This document shows positions 35,871-46,960 of a stretch of 64,000 nucleotides of DNA, one piece after another. A program made the translations under genes and the position numbers. The notes beneath the pieces are model-generated. The model saw only the letters and a list, made by a program, of their open reading frames with translations. It made no database searches and was not told the origin of the DNA. The stretch's first letter is position 1, and each line of letters begins with the position of its first letter. This DNA comes from Macquaria australasica (Eukaryota; Chordata; Actinopteri; Centrarchiformes; Percichthyidae), in the NCBI GenBank assembly GCA_005408345.1, contig SEMN01000354.1:468271-532270 (forward strand), read 5' to 3'.

Positions 35871-38459
35871 GCAGGGGGCCTGTGTGAACCGAGGCAGATA
35901 TATGGCTTCGGTTCTACTCCCAGGCTCTGTGGGCTTTGGGGACTTCACTTACTGGTTTCCAGGCAATGTGTCTCCCCTGTCACCAGTGAAAATAAGGAAG
36001 AGTCCAGTAAAACACCTGTTCTACACATCTAGAGAGCAGCGGCACTGCACGGGTCAGCTATTACAACAATGTTCAGAGAGAAGTCTACCCGGGGCTATGA
36101 AAAAATTAGTTTTTTTCTCCAATACTGGTGTAGATATATATGTGAAAAAGTACCTGTTACCTGTTTTATTCCTCTGTTTTTTGTGACTTTTACAAACATT
36201 TAAATAGAGTAATTATCTGCAACATTTTGATTTGATTGAAGTGTTACTCTGGCAGATGTATTTGTTTACATATTGTAACTGTGATTCAATCAGCCGGTTC
36301 ATGAACACTTTGCCATTATCTGTTTTACACTTAGTGTCTGATAGCTCTTTTCTGTGAAAAATCTTCAGGTGGATTGGAAGCAATACATGTAATGCTTACG
36401 CGCTGGAACAAATAGGATATGAAGTGTGTAGTTAGCATTGGAGGTGATAGCCATCAAGGATGCCAACAGACACAAACTTAATCAACAGAAAATCCCAGGG
36501 AAAATATGTCTCAGTATTGGCAACACTGATTCACAAGTACTTTATGGTATGTGCAGGACAGAAACACGGCATATATTAGCACTCTGAAATGTCTTTGTGT
36601 CACAAAAAAGGTGCTTAAATGTAAAGAAAACGTGTCACAAGGAGGAGAAAAAGTTAAATTTGAAAAGAAATATACAAACGTGTGGTTGTAACATAAAACC
36701 AACCTTTTCAAAGGCTTCAGTAAAAATGCATGCAATATAAGAGATAAAACCATTACAGCATTAAGCCCTTGTACAACCAAAAATAAACACATAACCTGTC
36801 AAATTTACATTTTAGTTGCCTTCAGGTGTCCCTGCTACCTAATAAACATCTCAGCACAGCGAAGTATGTGTTAACAGACTCATTATGGGCTGAGTGTTAA
36901 GCGGACTTATGTATAGTAACAATGGCATTCCTGCAATTTCGACTGCTTTAAATACACTCGAGCAATGCAAACTGTTCAAGATCAAAATAGAAGACAGGGA
37001 GGTGATTTGGGACAACTGATGTACCGTGACTTAAGAGAGAAACTGAAACTGTTTGTTATCATCGGACACACTTCTTAAATGCAGGTAGTTTGTTGAGAAA
37101 TCCAAGAGAATTACAAAAGTGTGTTTATTCAATTCATAACCGTGACTCTAAAACTGGCCTTCATCACGGTTGCCTTGAATTTTCAAATAGAAGAACCGTT
37201 TACCATTGAGACACATTCAAAGCCATTTTTCTGATAGGGTGGCAATTAACAATATTATGTCATTACAGAAAGTTAAGAGTTCAGGTCATTAGTGGAAAGA
37301 ATTGGTATTACTTTAGTTACCGTCTAATTTAGTTTTAGATATTTGTATTTAATGAAACATGCATATGATAAACACACAGTGAAAATGTAATGATAAAATC
37401 ACAAAACATATGAAAACTGATGTTAGGGAGACTGATAACCTGCCTGTCCTTTACTAACACAATACTGCCATCTAATGACAGACAGACCACATACACTTCA
37501 TAACGTACACTGGACATTTTTATTCAAGGCAGTTCCCATTTAAAATAACACACATGCACACACACATACATGTTCAGGCAAAGACAGATGCTTTCCTCAA
37601 AACAAAGCTTTTTATGATATTGTGACTGAGGTCAAAGGTCAGATTGCAACAGTATTTAGGTATTTCTTTATAGCTTTAAACAGTAACATTAAGCAACACA
37701 AATCTTTTCAGAAGTATTTAAGGCAGAAATAAATTTGCAATGTACACATTAATTTCATGTCTAAGGCTCACATGCTACATTTAATGTAGTGCAGTGATGG
37801 TTTTACAGTAATTTCTTCTTCTTCTATTTTAACTGAGAGAAAACGTGCACAACGTTTGAGTAGCACTTCACGCCATTTTAGTTTTGGAAGAAATAATGTA
37901 AAAACCTTTATGTTATATGTCAAGGATATGACACATTTTGACACATTTCCAAAATATTGTCTTCAGTTTCTGGTCTTCAGTTTTTTGTACAACAATATTA
38001 TCTACAAAGTTTCTCAAAAGAAGGTCTCAGTTTTATTTACATTGCATTATCTCAATTTTATGTATACAACTCGTTGCTTTGTTCAAAATTATGACATTAC
38101 ACTCTTATATTTAGAACATATTCATACATAAATGTAGGCCATCAAAACCTTCATCATTTTAATCTTATTGCAAAATGCCTTGAGAATCTATCCTTAATCT
38201 AAATTATAATACCAAAGGGATAATGGTATGGTAAACTATGGAAAGTGCACAAGATTTATGTATTTTTAAAACTTTGTAGTAACTCAAGGCATTAAAATGA
38301 GGCACAGGGTCAAAACAATTAAAATTACACAAGTTAAAAGTAATGACATATCCCTGTTTATTTTTAAATCAGAGTGGTGTTAGGTTTTAAATATCTGAAG
38401 GGGCTTATATCTGCAGATTGAATAGACATGATGACCTTTCACATACAACTAATCCTTTG
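35871..38459. other. Non-coding sequence, no gene seen
   Basis: A balanced patch at 35871-36080 stays open in one frame for 123 codons, including the CA repeat, but no domain is recognised. The rest is AT-rich, with ATG-poor random frames. Confidence 0.5.
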
Positions 38460-38735
38460 GTGCAAAAGGCCATAATTCTCCCATTTAAAAATGTTCTTCT
38501 TACAGCATGACCTTTGCTGTTAGTGAGCTTATCGCTGCTTCAAATTTCAAAGTGGAGTCTCCTTCGTATTTCTGTGGATCCCACAGCCAACAAAAGGGAC
38601 TCTTCCCCAAATATAATCCTCAGAGGGGGGTCGGCTGGGCCCTTCTATATTTATTTGATCACATGTGGGACTCACTGGTGCAATGCGGGCCATTAGCGAA
38701 GGGCATGTGTCATCCCAACTGACTACATGCGCAGA
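38460..38735. promoter_or_regulatory. Candidate regulatory block
   Basis: A repeat-free balanced stretch with an MEF2-like CTATATTTAT at 38645-38654 followed by TTGATCACATGTGGG (E-box CACATG/CATGTG), plus CTTCAAATTTCAAAGTGG at about 38539. Two minor plus-strand frames cross it, but none is recognised. Confidence 0.3.
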
Positions 38736-38736
38736 A

Positions 38737-38738
<2 letters not shown>

Positions 38739-38770
<32 letters not shown>

Positions 38771-38796
38771 GCACACACACACACACACACACACAC
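38739..38796. repeat. 58-bp alternating (AC)n-GCGC-(AC)n tract
   Basis: Perfect purine-pyrimidine alternation for 58 bases with a CGCG core at 38768-38771, a strong Z-DNA candidate by composition. Confidence 0.93.
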
Positions 38797-39203
38797 TTAC
38801 ATTTATCTGAGTTCACCCTTCCTCTCTTATCCTCTCCTACCTTGATCCATCCTCCTTTCTATGAGATTCAAAGGGGAAAGCTCCTCAGTAGCTCTCAGAA
38901 CATTGCTGTTTTGTGGCAATTTTTCTATTAAAGTTTGAATTTTAGTGGATGTGGTTCCATTCTTGTTATTTGCCATGGTGGCTATTGCTGCTCATCACTC
39001 TCAGGTTGACCTACAGTACTTTTGTGATTTAAGGCTATAGTAAAGCAGGTAAAAAAGTGACAAAGCATGGTTTGATTAGGCATTGCACACTTTGGTGCAA
39101 ATATGCAGTAAGTGTGTGCTTTGGAGACCCCACAGAAAGATTTAGATGGGGCCCTGTGGGGACACAGGGGACACAGTTCCCCATGCTCAATATGATTTAC
39201 CCA
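38797..39203. other. Non-coding sequence, no gene seen
   Basis: GGGGACACAGGGGACACAG at about 39158-39176 is a small tandem word. Nothing else stands out. Confidence 0.55.
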
Positions 39204-39620
39204 ACAAGTCCTCCAAATTAGACGACTAAAGACATGACCTCTAGAAGCATTTTTTGATCTGATGCCCCAATTGCCTTCTAAAAACTGTTAAAAATCACTT
39301 TTGAAAAATTAAACTGTTTTATGATGTGAAAACACTATGGTTAAGGTTTGGTCAGGTTGCGGCACAAAAATGACTTAGGTTTAGGGAAAGATCATGGTTT
39401 GGGTTGAAATAAGTACATTGTTAAGGTTAAGGAAACATCATGGTTTGAGTTAGAATAACTACTTTGTTAAGGTTAGGGAACGTTTGTTGTCATGGTTACA
39501 ATGTTAAACATTTGGTTAAGGGTAGGGAACGATCGTGGTCATGCTTTCTGACTGTCGGTGTGAAACAGGAAATGAACAGCGGTTGTCCTTGTCAAAGTCC
39601 GATGCTTTGTTGACCCATCC
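39204..39620 (+). mobile_element. Dispersed element with TTAGGG-rich 46-49 bp units, longer copy
   Basis: Homologous to 62533-62863. Shared words in order are ACAAGTCCT.CAAAT, TAGAAGC.TTTT, ATCTGA.G.CCC and GGCACAAAAA, then the internal units. Units start at 39378 (47 bp), 39425 (46 bp), 39471 (49 bp) and 39520 (partial). Each begins GGTTTAGGG/GGTTAAGG/GGTTAGGG and carries a CATGGTT word. The tail to about 39620 (GTCCGATGCTTTGTTGACCC) matches my memory of this teleost repeat. No ORF; class uncertain. Confidence 0.6.
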
Positions 39621-40275
39621 ACCTTGGCTGGCTAAACATTCTGACTACAAGGGTAAACAAACTGTGAGACAGGATGGTTGGGAGACTGGATAACTGCTTG
39701 CATGGCCGGCTGGTTGACTGCAGGAGTACAAGGCAGTGTTGGCTCAGGCGTGCTGGGCAAATTTGCCAGTATTCAGGGGCACTGTGTTGACTTGAGCCAC
39801 AGAAGATGACAAGCTGAAAACCCACAAATGATGCCTGCTGGACCTTCAGGTAGATCTGCTTCTGATCTGCTGAAAGCTTGGCTGGCTGGGTGGCATACAG
39901 ACCCTGTGGGACTGGGCAAACACTGGGCTCAGAGATCTGACACACTAGGGTTTTATACACCAGAGAAGAGGACTGTGGCAACTGAGTGGAACCAGGATGC
40001 ATGGAAACAAGCTGCCGACTAGCTGGGAAACACAAAAAAGGCTAGCTGATAGAGATGCAGCAGCCGGTTAGGAAACGGGGAAAAGGCTAGCTACAGTAGG
40101 TAGCTTTGGCTAACTAGCTTCCTGCCTGTGTCTCAGTGAGTGGAGTTGCAAGTGGAAAGCTAGCCAGAGTAGCTGATGGGAGATCAAATAGAAGGCTAGT
40201 CATCCAGAACTGACTAAAGTCTAGCTGAGCTGCTGAAGCTGATTCATGGAGGTTCAAGGTGGCTCCGGTGAAGCA
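39621..40275. other. Low-AT, CTAGCT/GGCT-rich stretch of uncertain origin
   Basis: Composition differs from both sides, with many CTAGCT, GGCTGG and CTGG words. A near-identical 22-bp word (GGAAAC....AAAAGGCTAGCT) occurs at 40026-40047 and 40071-40092, spaced 45 bp. Minus-strand frames of 147 and 122 codons run through this stretch and the next, but they show no recognisable domain. It may be the body of an old repeat into which the 39.2 kb element is set. Confidence 0.35.
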
Positions 40276-40380
40276 CTGGATGACACCAAACAAAAACTGG
40301 AAAGCACCTAACAGCAACTGCAAGATACCACGCAGACACTGGGAGATGCTGAGGGAGAACTTGATGTGGATATTCAGCTG
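40276..40380 (+). repeat. Decayed 5 x 21-bp tandem array
   Basis: Five consecutive 21-base units start with CTG or CTT at 40276, 40297, 40318, 40339 and 40360. Read from 40276 they give seven-residue units beginning with Leu, mostly with Thr or Ala at the fourth place and many Gln/Asp/Glu. Unit 2 contains a TAA stop. The periodicity suggests a former coiled-coil-like coding repeat, or a minisatellite that mimics one. Confidence 0.5.
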
Positions 40381-41874
40381 GTGTTGACTTGCCGAACACA
40401 CAGTTATCCTGCATTGCAGAAATTTCGCCTTCCTCTGGAAAATTGCCGCAAAATGACACAAAAGATTCAATAGCACACACAAACAGTGAGGCCCAAATAA
40501 TATTTTTGCATATTGCCAGATCTGAAGCAGATAAAATGTATGTAGTGTTCTTTATTTCAGCTGTCAGAATTTGTTTTTTGCTGATCCAAGCTCCTACTGC
40601 ATCCTATTTCCCTACCCTAGCTATAGTTTACAGAAATGGTCTCAGGAAGTGACATATAATATGCTAAGCCTTGATTTTCACGCAAGGCACGTGCTGGTTA
40701 CATTTTATGTCTCATGAGTCACCAGTGAGGCAGGAACCTAAACCCTCTGCTGTCCCAGGTCAGTTGTTAAGCAATGACTCAGCTGAAGTAGAAAAAATAT
40801 TCCCTAGCCCCTCTTTATTTGGAAACATTCCTGCACTGTGAGGCATAGTGTTCACTGTCGCAATTAAGGTAAAGTAAAAGCACGGACACACTGAGGAGTT
40901 AAAGTGATTCCGAGGAGTTTATTGCACAGCTACCACCTATGTTATTGCAAATTCTAGATTTTCAGGACACGCAAGTACACAGCGTACACAAGCACACACA
41001 GGCAAATGTAGATAGAAACACGCATGCAGGCAAACTCCCATACCAATTGTCCCCAGGCACTGTGAACCTTTAGCTGTTAATACAAAGTATTATTCAGTCA
41101 GGCCAACACACTTACACAGGGGACACGACACACACATGCACACACAAATGGCAACAAATGAGAAAAGTGACACAGCTGGCCCCGAGTTGCGGGTCGCTGG
41201 CAGGTCAGCCACTCACTGGATGGTCCTCTTCACACTTATCTCCTCATCCCTTTCATCAAATCCTACCATTTTTTATTTGTGCTGTGATTAAATGTAGATC
41301 TGCAGCAATAAAAAAAGACAGGTCATGAGGTGATAAAAACATGAATGAAGGTGTGATTTGAAAATATATCAAGGGGCTCATAAAAACATCAGTGTCAGCA
41401 GCCGCTCATCCCCATCTTCATGTATTATGACTCACTATTTTTACCTAAGTATTATATTTACTTTACATTTACTACAATTTAGAAATCCAAACTGTTCCAA
41501 TATAAGTAACCAATATATAAAATATGTATTATATTCCTTAATAACTATATACACCGTTATTGCAGTTTTGAATACTTCTGTCAGTAAAACCGTTTTGCTT
41601 TTGTTGTTTTCTGTATTATGTATAAGGTACAATTGTTGATGTGAAGTTAGTGTATTTCACTGCCTGAAAATCCCCTGATTATATTTGTGGCTCTTCAGTG
41701 CAGCTGATATCTGTATGCTTGCTGCAATCAGCACCAGCTCTCCTACACTCCTACAGCTCATCCCCTGGCCTCCTTCTCAATCCTCTCACCTCCATCCCTC
41801 TTTTCTCTAAAGAGACTGTCCCTCTCTGCCAGCCGGGTCCTAAGGGAGCTTGGCCACCCATTGGGGACCCATTA
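40381..41874. other. Non-coding sequence, no gene seen
   Basis: CA-rich but impure words at about 40975-41150. The rest is AT-rich. Confidence 0.55.
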
Positions 41875-41897
41875 GGGGGGTGGGTGGGAGAGCAGGG
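41875..41897 (+). other. Canonical G-quadruplex motif
   Basis: G-tracts of 6, 3, 3 and 3 bases with loops of 1, 1 and 6. Short loops predict a stable fold. It sits in a GC-rich patch (about 41740-42100) that also has GGCGCGCC at 42001-42008 and GGCT-type repeats at 42056-42090. Confidence 0.75.
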
Positions 41898-42224
41898 AGA
41901 GAGACAGCGGCAGGTCAAATCGCTTTGTGGCCGAGGAGGGCTATCATTTACTGTAATTCAGATCCTGTCAGGCTGAAGGAGAGGGAAGGTGAAGTGGCAT
42001 GGCGCGCCCTGGCTCTCATCTGTCTCTCCCCCCACCCCCACCTATCATAGACAATGGCTGGCTGGGTGGCTGGCTGACTGGTGGCTGGTGAGTGGGAGGA
42101 TGGGTGCTGTAGGAGATATTACAGCTACAGTGAGGTATATCCATTTTGTTGCAGCTGAGCATTGTTCTGTCATTTTACCTTCGAGGCGCTTCATTGACTG
42201 ACTTATTTCTTACAATGAGTGAGC

Positions 42225-42442
42225 AGGTAGGGGTTCAGTGCCTTGCTCAAGGACACTTTGACAAGACATGTGACTGCTAATGGAATCAAACCACTTTTAG
42301 GTATTATATGTTGCTTTTATTACCAAAAATGAATAAGCAAAACCTTAACAATACGCTTCAGTACTGACAGACACAGATTGGGTTTTGCGGTGATCAAACC
42401 TAGGACCTGTCAGTTACAGAACAGTTTCTCAGACCTGAGAGG
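42225..42442 (+). repeat. Teleost SINE-like fragment, interrupted
   Basis: GGGGTTCAGTGCCTTGCTCA at 42230-42249 with AATGGAATCAAACC, and then GATCAAACCTAGGACC with GTTACAGAACAGTTTCTC at 42392-42430, resemble consecutive parts of a common fish repeat (GTGCCTTGCTCAAGG... AATCGAACCTAGGACC). About 95 bp of unrelated sequence separates the halves, so the copy is interrupted or internally duplicated. Confidence 0.5.
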
Positions 42443-44063
42443 CTTCCTGCTGTCACTCCTGCTGTCAGTGATAAACCTCTCCTGTTCATTGCTGACAACA
42501 GGACAAATATTTCTTTCTATCCATATTATGTTTCTGTCTCTGCATGCCTCCTCTAGTCTATGTCTCCGTTTGGTATTTAAGAAAATATATCTGTACGGCA
42601 AATTTTATAGCTTTTAATATCTGTGAGAATTATTCTAATTATTACTACCTGAAGTTCATTGTTTGATATGACAAATGCAGTCCAGGCTTTTCAAGAAGTA
42701 TAATTTTGTCCTTCACAGACTTAAATTAGGTGTACCATAAATCTGTATGTATATGGAGTGCAGAGTCTTCTCAGTTAGGTATAAAGACTGAAATATTTGT
42801 TTTAGGTACAGTACATTACAAATTATATGAAATAAACATATCTGAAAACTTATATGACCTTTCAGTATGTTATCAAACTGTTTTTACAGTAAGCTGTGAT
42901 TCAGATACATGCCTTCACCACTATATCTTCAAGGTAAAGCAACATACAAATTTAAGAGTTAATTGCTATTCTAATTTTTGCTGTAATTTTAATGTAAATT
43001 TTACTAAAAGATAGTACTAGTGGCACTAGGAATGTGATGCGTTGAAAATGTTTTTTGCCTCAAAAACTACTGCTTAACAGCTTCTTGTTTTGTTTTTCCG
43101 TGCTCTGTGTATTTATTTGCCCACAGGCATATAAAATGTATGCTTTTAGTACCGTTTGTAATATAGTAATTGCATGGATAGACATGACAGATATATATTT
43201 GTATAAAAGAAAAAAACAGAAGAGCAGGTACACATGAGATGTAGGCTATAGTTCCAAAGCAAAACAAAGAAAGTATCACTGGATTAAACAACAAAAAAGC
43301 AAGTAGTCCAAACACAAGTTTTAAGCACAAATGTATCTTTTTCCAAAGAAAGAAAATGTATATATTCATACAATTGTTAACAACATCAATAATTCATCCC
43401 TCTCTTTTCCCTCCTTTCCTTCATCTTTAAGCCTTATAATTAACTAACTTCTTTGACCCCTCAAATTTCCCAAATCATCATCATTAAAAGACATTTTATT
43501 CTTTGGTCTTTAAATTTCAAAACTATCATGAGCTTGTCCTGCTATCAGATGCTTTATGAGAGAAGCTGTGATTGTTTTTTCAGATGGGGGATTTCATATT
43601 AGGTAATAAAACTCAATTAAAATAAAAACACGATGACCCCTCTGATATCGATCTTCCAAGAAAAGAACATTATGTCTGACTATCAAAGTTAAGAGTCATT
43701 GTAAGACCTTTGCTTGCAAAACAGTCTCTGACTCATTCATGTCGGGTTGCAATATTTTCCAAAATTGGATTTATTCCCATTGGACTGAAGACCTTGGACT
43801 CTGAGAGGTAAGCTGCTATGATGAAATTTGTCACTAGAGGACAGCATCTTCCTCTTTAATAACATTCACCCGACCAAAGGAAACGCCCTTACAGTCAGAG
43901 GCCATTAGACCGCTTTCATCTTTTTGCACATTGCCTTTGAGTGGATATTTCAACTGAAAAAAGGAAAAACAGGCTCAGTCCATGTATCCAAAACTGGCCT
44001 CTTGTCCGAAGATCATCTCTTTTTAAAATACAGATGATGCTTTATCTTGGAGTGGGTTAGAAT
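42443..44063. other. Very AT-rich non-coding sequence, no gene seen
   Basis: No supported feature. Confidence 0.55.
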
Positions 44064-44108
44064 GACACAGCAGGGATTAAGTGCCTTGCTCATGGACACT
44101 TCAACTGG
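44064..44108 (+). repeat. Teleost SINE-like fragment
   Basis: CAGCAGGGATTAAGTGCCTTGCTCA.GGACACTT matches the same family segment as 42228-42258. Only this segment is preserved. Confidence 0.5.
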
Positions 44109-44829
44109 TTCCTATAGTGGTTATAAAACAATTAAAATCACAATTACATGGTTATGAAAGATGTTTCCAGGCGCTGTTCCATTATGCTGATGTTCAGGTC
44201 AGGGTGTGTCACTGTCAGAGAATAAATACAAATGATGGGTTGTTGTAGTAACACCCACACTGTTATCTGCTGGATAAAGGTAATATGAAATATTGGCTTC
44301 GCAGGTTTTCGTTTATGAATGCACATTCATCTAATTATCCTTTTGTGCTACTAAACTAGGTTGAGCACCAACATGAAAAGCTGGCTTTGATGGCAAAAGA
44401 ATCAAAGGACGGTGATAAGTTCTGTGCTGTACGTATGTTGGTTATAAAAAAGGTGAACCATGTGCATTTACACACATACAGACCATGGGTGGGCAATTAT
44501 ATTGAAGCATCAACACAAAGAAACACATACGCCCAACACAACACTATGAAGGCTGCATCAAATTACTGTTCAAATCTCAGCTCAGTTGACCTGATTTTGA
44601 AACAGGCCTAATTTCTGAATGCATGATGGCATTAATGAGCTGTCGGTGGAATTCACTGTCCTTCCACAAGGGGGCGATGTTGGTCTCAGTTTGGAAATAT
44701 GTGACATTTCTCCCCCCCCCCCCCTAAATCATCACTTCATTAGATACAGCCTCACACACCCGTCACACCAAATCAGTTACTGTCAGCATTTAAAGAGTCA
44801 CACAGCGACACATGAGAGCACGGCCTTTG
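44109..44829. other. Non-coding sequence with C13 run
   Basis: A C13 homopolymer at 44712-44724. Otherwise AT-rich with no gene. Confidence 0.55.
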
Positions 44830-45060
44830 TCTGAATCCCACCATTTCACAGCACAATTCTAGCTAATAAATGACGACCTGCTGCATCCTCGTCGACCGGT
44901 TTTGTCGGTCGTCAAGCAAGTAAGGTTTGTAGATAAACCAACACGTTACCGGCCCAAAAATAAGCCCTCTATGTCTCCGGCTTTGAAATGGGATCTTAAA
45001 AACAAGAGCTTGGCCCAGACACACTCTCTAATTAGAGAGGCCCACAGATGCCTGCATGCT
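44830..45060. promoter_or_regulatory. Candidate regulatory block with hairpin and TAATTA palindrome
   Basis: CGACCG (44893-44898) pairs with CGGTCG (44906-44911) in a CpG-containing hairpin. CTCTCTAATTAGAGAG at 45024-45039 is a perfect 16-bp palindrome around TAATTA. CpGs cluster at 44865-44965. Repeat-free until the CA array begins. Function is inferred from motif content. Confidence 0.35.

Positions 45061-45062
<2 letters not shown>

Positions 45063-45094
<32 letters not shown>
45063..45094. repeat. (CA)16 microsatellite
   Basis: A pure 32-bp array, with impure CACATGCACA words continuing to about 45124. Confidence 0.95.
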
Positions 45095-45096
<2 letters not shown>

Positions 45097-45249
45097 CACA
45101 AACCACACATGCACACACACACAAATTATAGAAAGACCGGAGAGATCAAAGAAAAGAACACAGTACAGTAGTTTGTGTATTTACTACACCCCTTCCAAAA
45201 AAATGACAAGTAGCAAGTGTTGTTCTTTTTTCTTCATGGTGAACTGATG

Positions 45250-45425
45250 TGGCTTGTGCACTGAATGCCATGAATGCTGCCTCTCCCAGATAATATTGGC
45301 ACACCCATTGGTTTCTGTGTGCGTGAATGAGCTGGCTGTCATTTTCTATCTATGCGCTTTTTCAGTAATGTGTCACATGATCAGCGAGGCAGCCCTAGCC
45401 GGCCTTTATCATGCTAATGTTTTTC
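45250..45425. promoter_or_regulatory. Possible conserved non-coding block
   Basis: Balanced sequence with CAGATAATATTGGCAC, CCCATTGGTTTC (CCAAT in reverse), CATGATCAGCGAGGC and TCATGCTAATG. Its repeat content is lower than either flank. Weak call. Confidence 0.2.
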
Positions 45426-46669
45426 AATTTCCCCCCACAAAGAGCATACATAGCTCATACAAAAGATGGCTTCAGACAGGCCCGTAACTCTCCGTCTCTG
45501 TCTCTCTCTCAAACACACTCACCCTGCACACACTCTGACAGAGCCCCATTTCAGTGGCCAGATACAGTCATTTCTTGTCTGATGCACACACTGACGCATT
45601 GACTCGGACTATGTGAGACACACACTTGCGGGCTCGCACGTACACAAACACGACCCTGCATGCGTCTACACACTCACAGAGAAAGACACACTAATGCACA
45701 AATGCACACGCTTGTACTCATCCTCACAGCTGGTCGCCCCTCTGAATGCGAGCAAGTGGATCTTATCACTGGTACTTATGTGTACACACACCACACACAC
45801 AAAATGTAGCACAAAAAGGCCTCTCCATATCCAATTCTGTCACTACCAACCTTTTTCTTTCTTTCCTTTGTTCTTTTTTCCTCTCTTTTTTTCTTGCTTT
45901 CCTTCTGTCTATCTCGACTGCTCTATCTCTCCTCTCTCAGCTGGCTGTCCTTGTTCAATCCCCAAATAACCACATCCTCTCAGCATGTTAACAAAGAAGC
46001 CCAATCAAGAGATAAATGTCTTTTTTGTATTTTTATTCTGTCTCTTTCTCTAATTCTACCCCCTTCTTTTGAACAAACAGCATTTACCCATTTATTCTAG
46101 CTTGGATTTGTTCTTTCCACCATAAGTACACAGTCGATATATTAAAACATTATCTCGGCAATTAGCACTGTGCGCGGCTCACTTGCAAAAGCACTGGACC
46201 AAGTGAGTGAGGTTGGGAATCTGCTAGTATTGGGAATAGAGTACAATCATATGCATGTTCTGCATGAGTGAAGCAGTGATATGTTTGCATTTCATGTTGA
46301 TTTTAGCATCGTTTATTGTCTTGATTAGTATTTAATGTGTTGTATTACAAAGTGAGATATCCACCCTTTGGAAATATCTCTCTTCTATTTACTAAATGAT
46401 TGATAAGGCTAAATCAAACAGGATAGCAACTACTTAACACTCTCACTTCTCCTAATTCAGGTAATGTATTTGCTTTGAAATGCACATATAATTAAAATTA
46501 TGTTTTTTCATTGTGCATATTATGCAGTCTGTCAGATTGGGGAGGTGAATGACAGTTGTCCTTTGAGCACACAGCTTTCTGACAGTCGACCTAGCTGCAG
46601 GCTATTGTTGTCTAATAACAGACACACACAAACACACAGATGCACACATACATATGCCGAATCCCCCTC
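45426..46669. other. CA-rich and pyrimidine-rich non-coding sequence
   Basis: Impure CACACA words at 45500-45810, then a T/C low-complexity tract at about 45850-45945, then AT-rich DNA. The open frames are products of this composition. Confidence 0.55.
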
Positions 46670-46960
46670 CCCCTTTGAATAAATCAACACATGAAGCATA
46701 TAATTTTCCATGTAGGGGCCGTTTAAGGGGGCATTATGGCCCATTTTAAAATCTCATTAGCAGGGCAGCTGCACTTTGCACCCCAAGCTGGTGATTGGAG
46801 CTCTCTTTTTGTTTTGTTTTTTGTACGGGGGGGGGGCCCAAGCAGAACCCTCAACCCCCACCCACCGCCTTCCCCGCCATCCATCCCCAAAAAGACATAG
46901 TGGCACGATCGATGGCAAACACCCGGGCAAAGAGGACACTTACACTGCATCTTCTGATTT
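46670..46960. promoter_or_regulatory. Possible conserved non-coding block with G10 run
   Basis: CATATAATTTTCCATG, GGCCCATTTTAAAATCTCATTAGC and GCAGCTGCAC (E-box CAGCTG) lie at 46698-46775. A G10 homopolymer at 46827-46836 splits the block, and C-rich sequence follows. Weak call based on composition. Confidence 0.25.

Noticed and set aside
39378..39543. True interstitial telomere (TTAGGG)n
   Set aside because: TTAGGG words occur once per 46-49 bp unit of a dispersed element, not in uninterrupted tandem.
39592..40482. 147- and 122-codon minus-strand frames
   Set aside because: They overlap a dispersed repeat tail and the 21-bp array. The array makes better sense in the opposite orientation, and no known protein family is recognised.
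46827..46860. Canonical G-quadruplex on the minus strand after the G10 run
   Set aside because: The C-tracts there need a loop of 8 bases, just outside the usual 1-7 rule.
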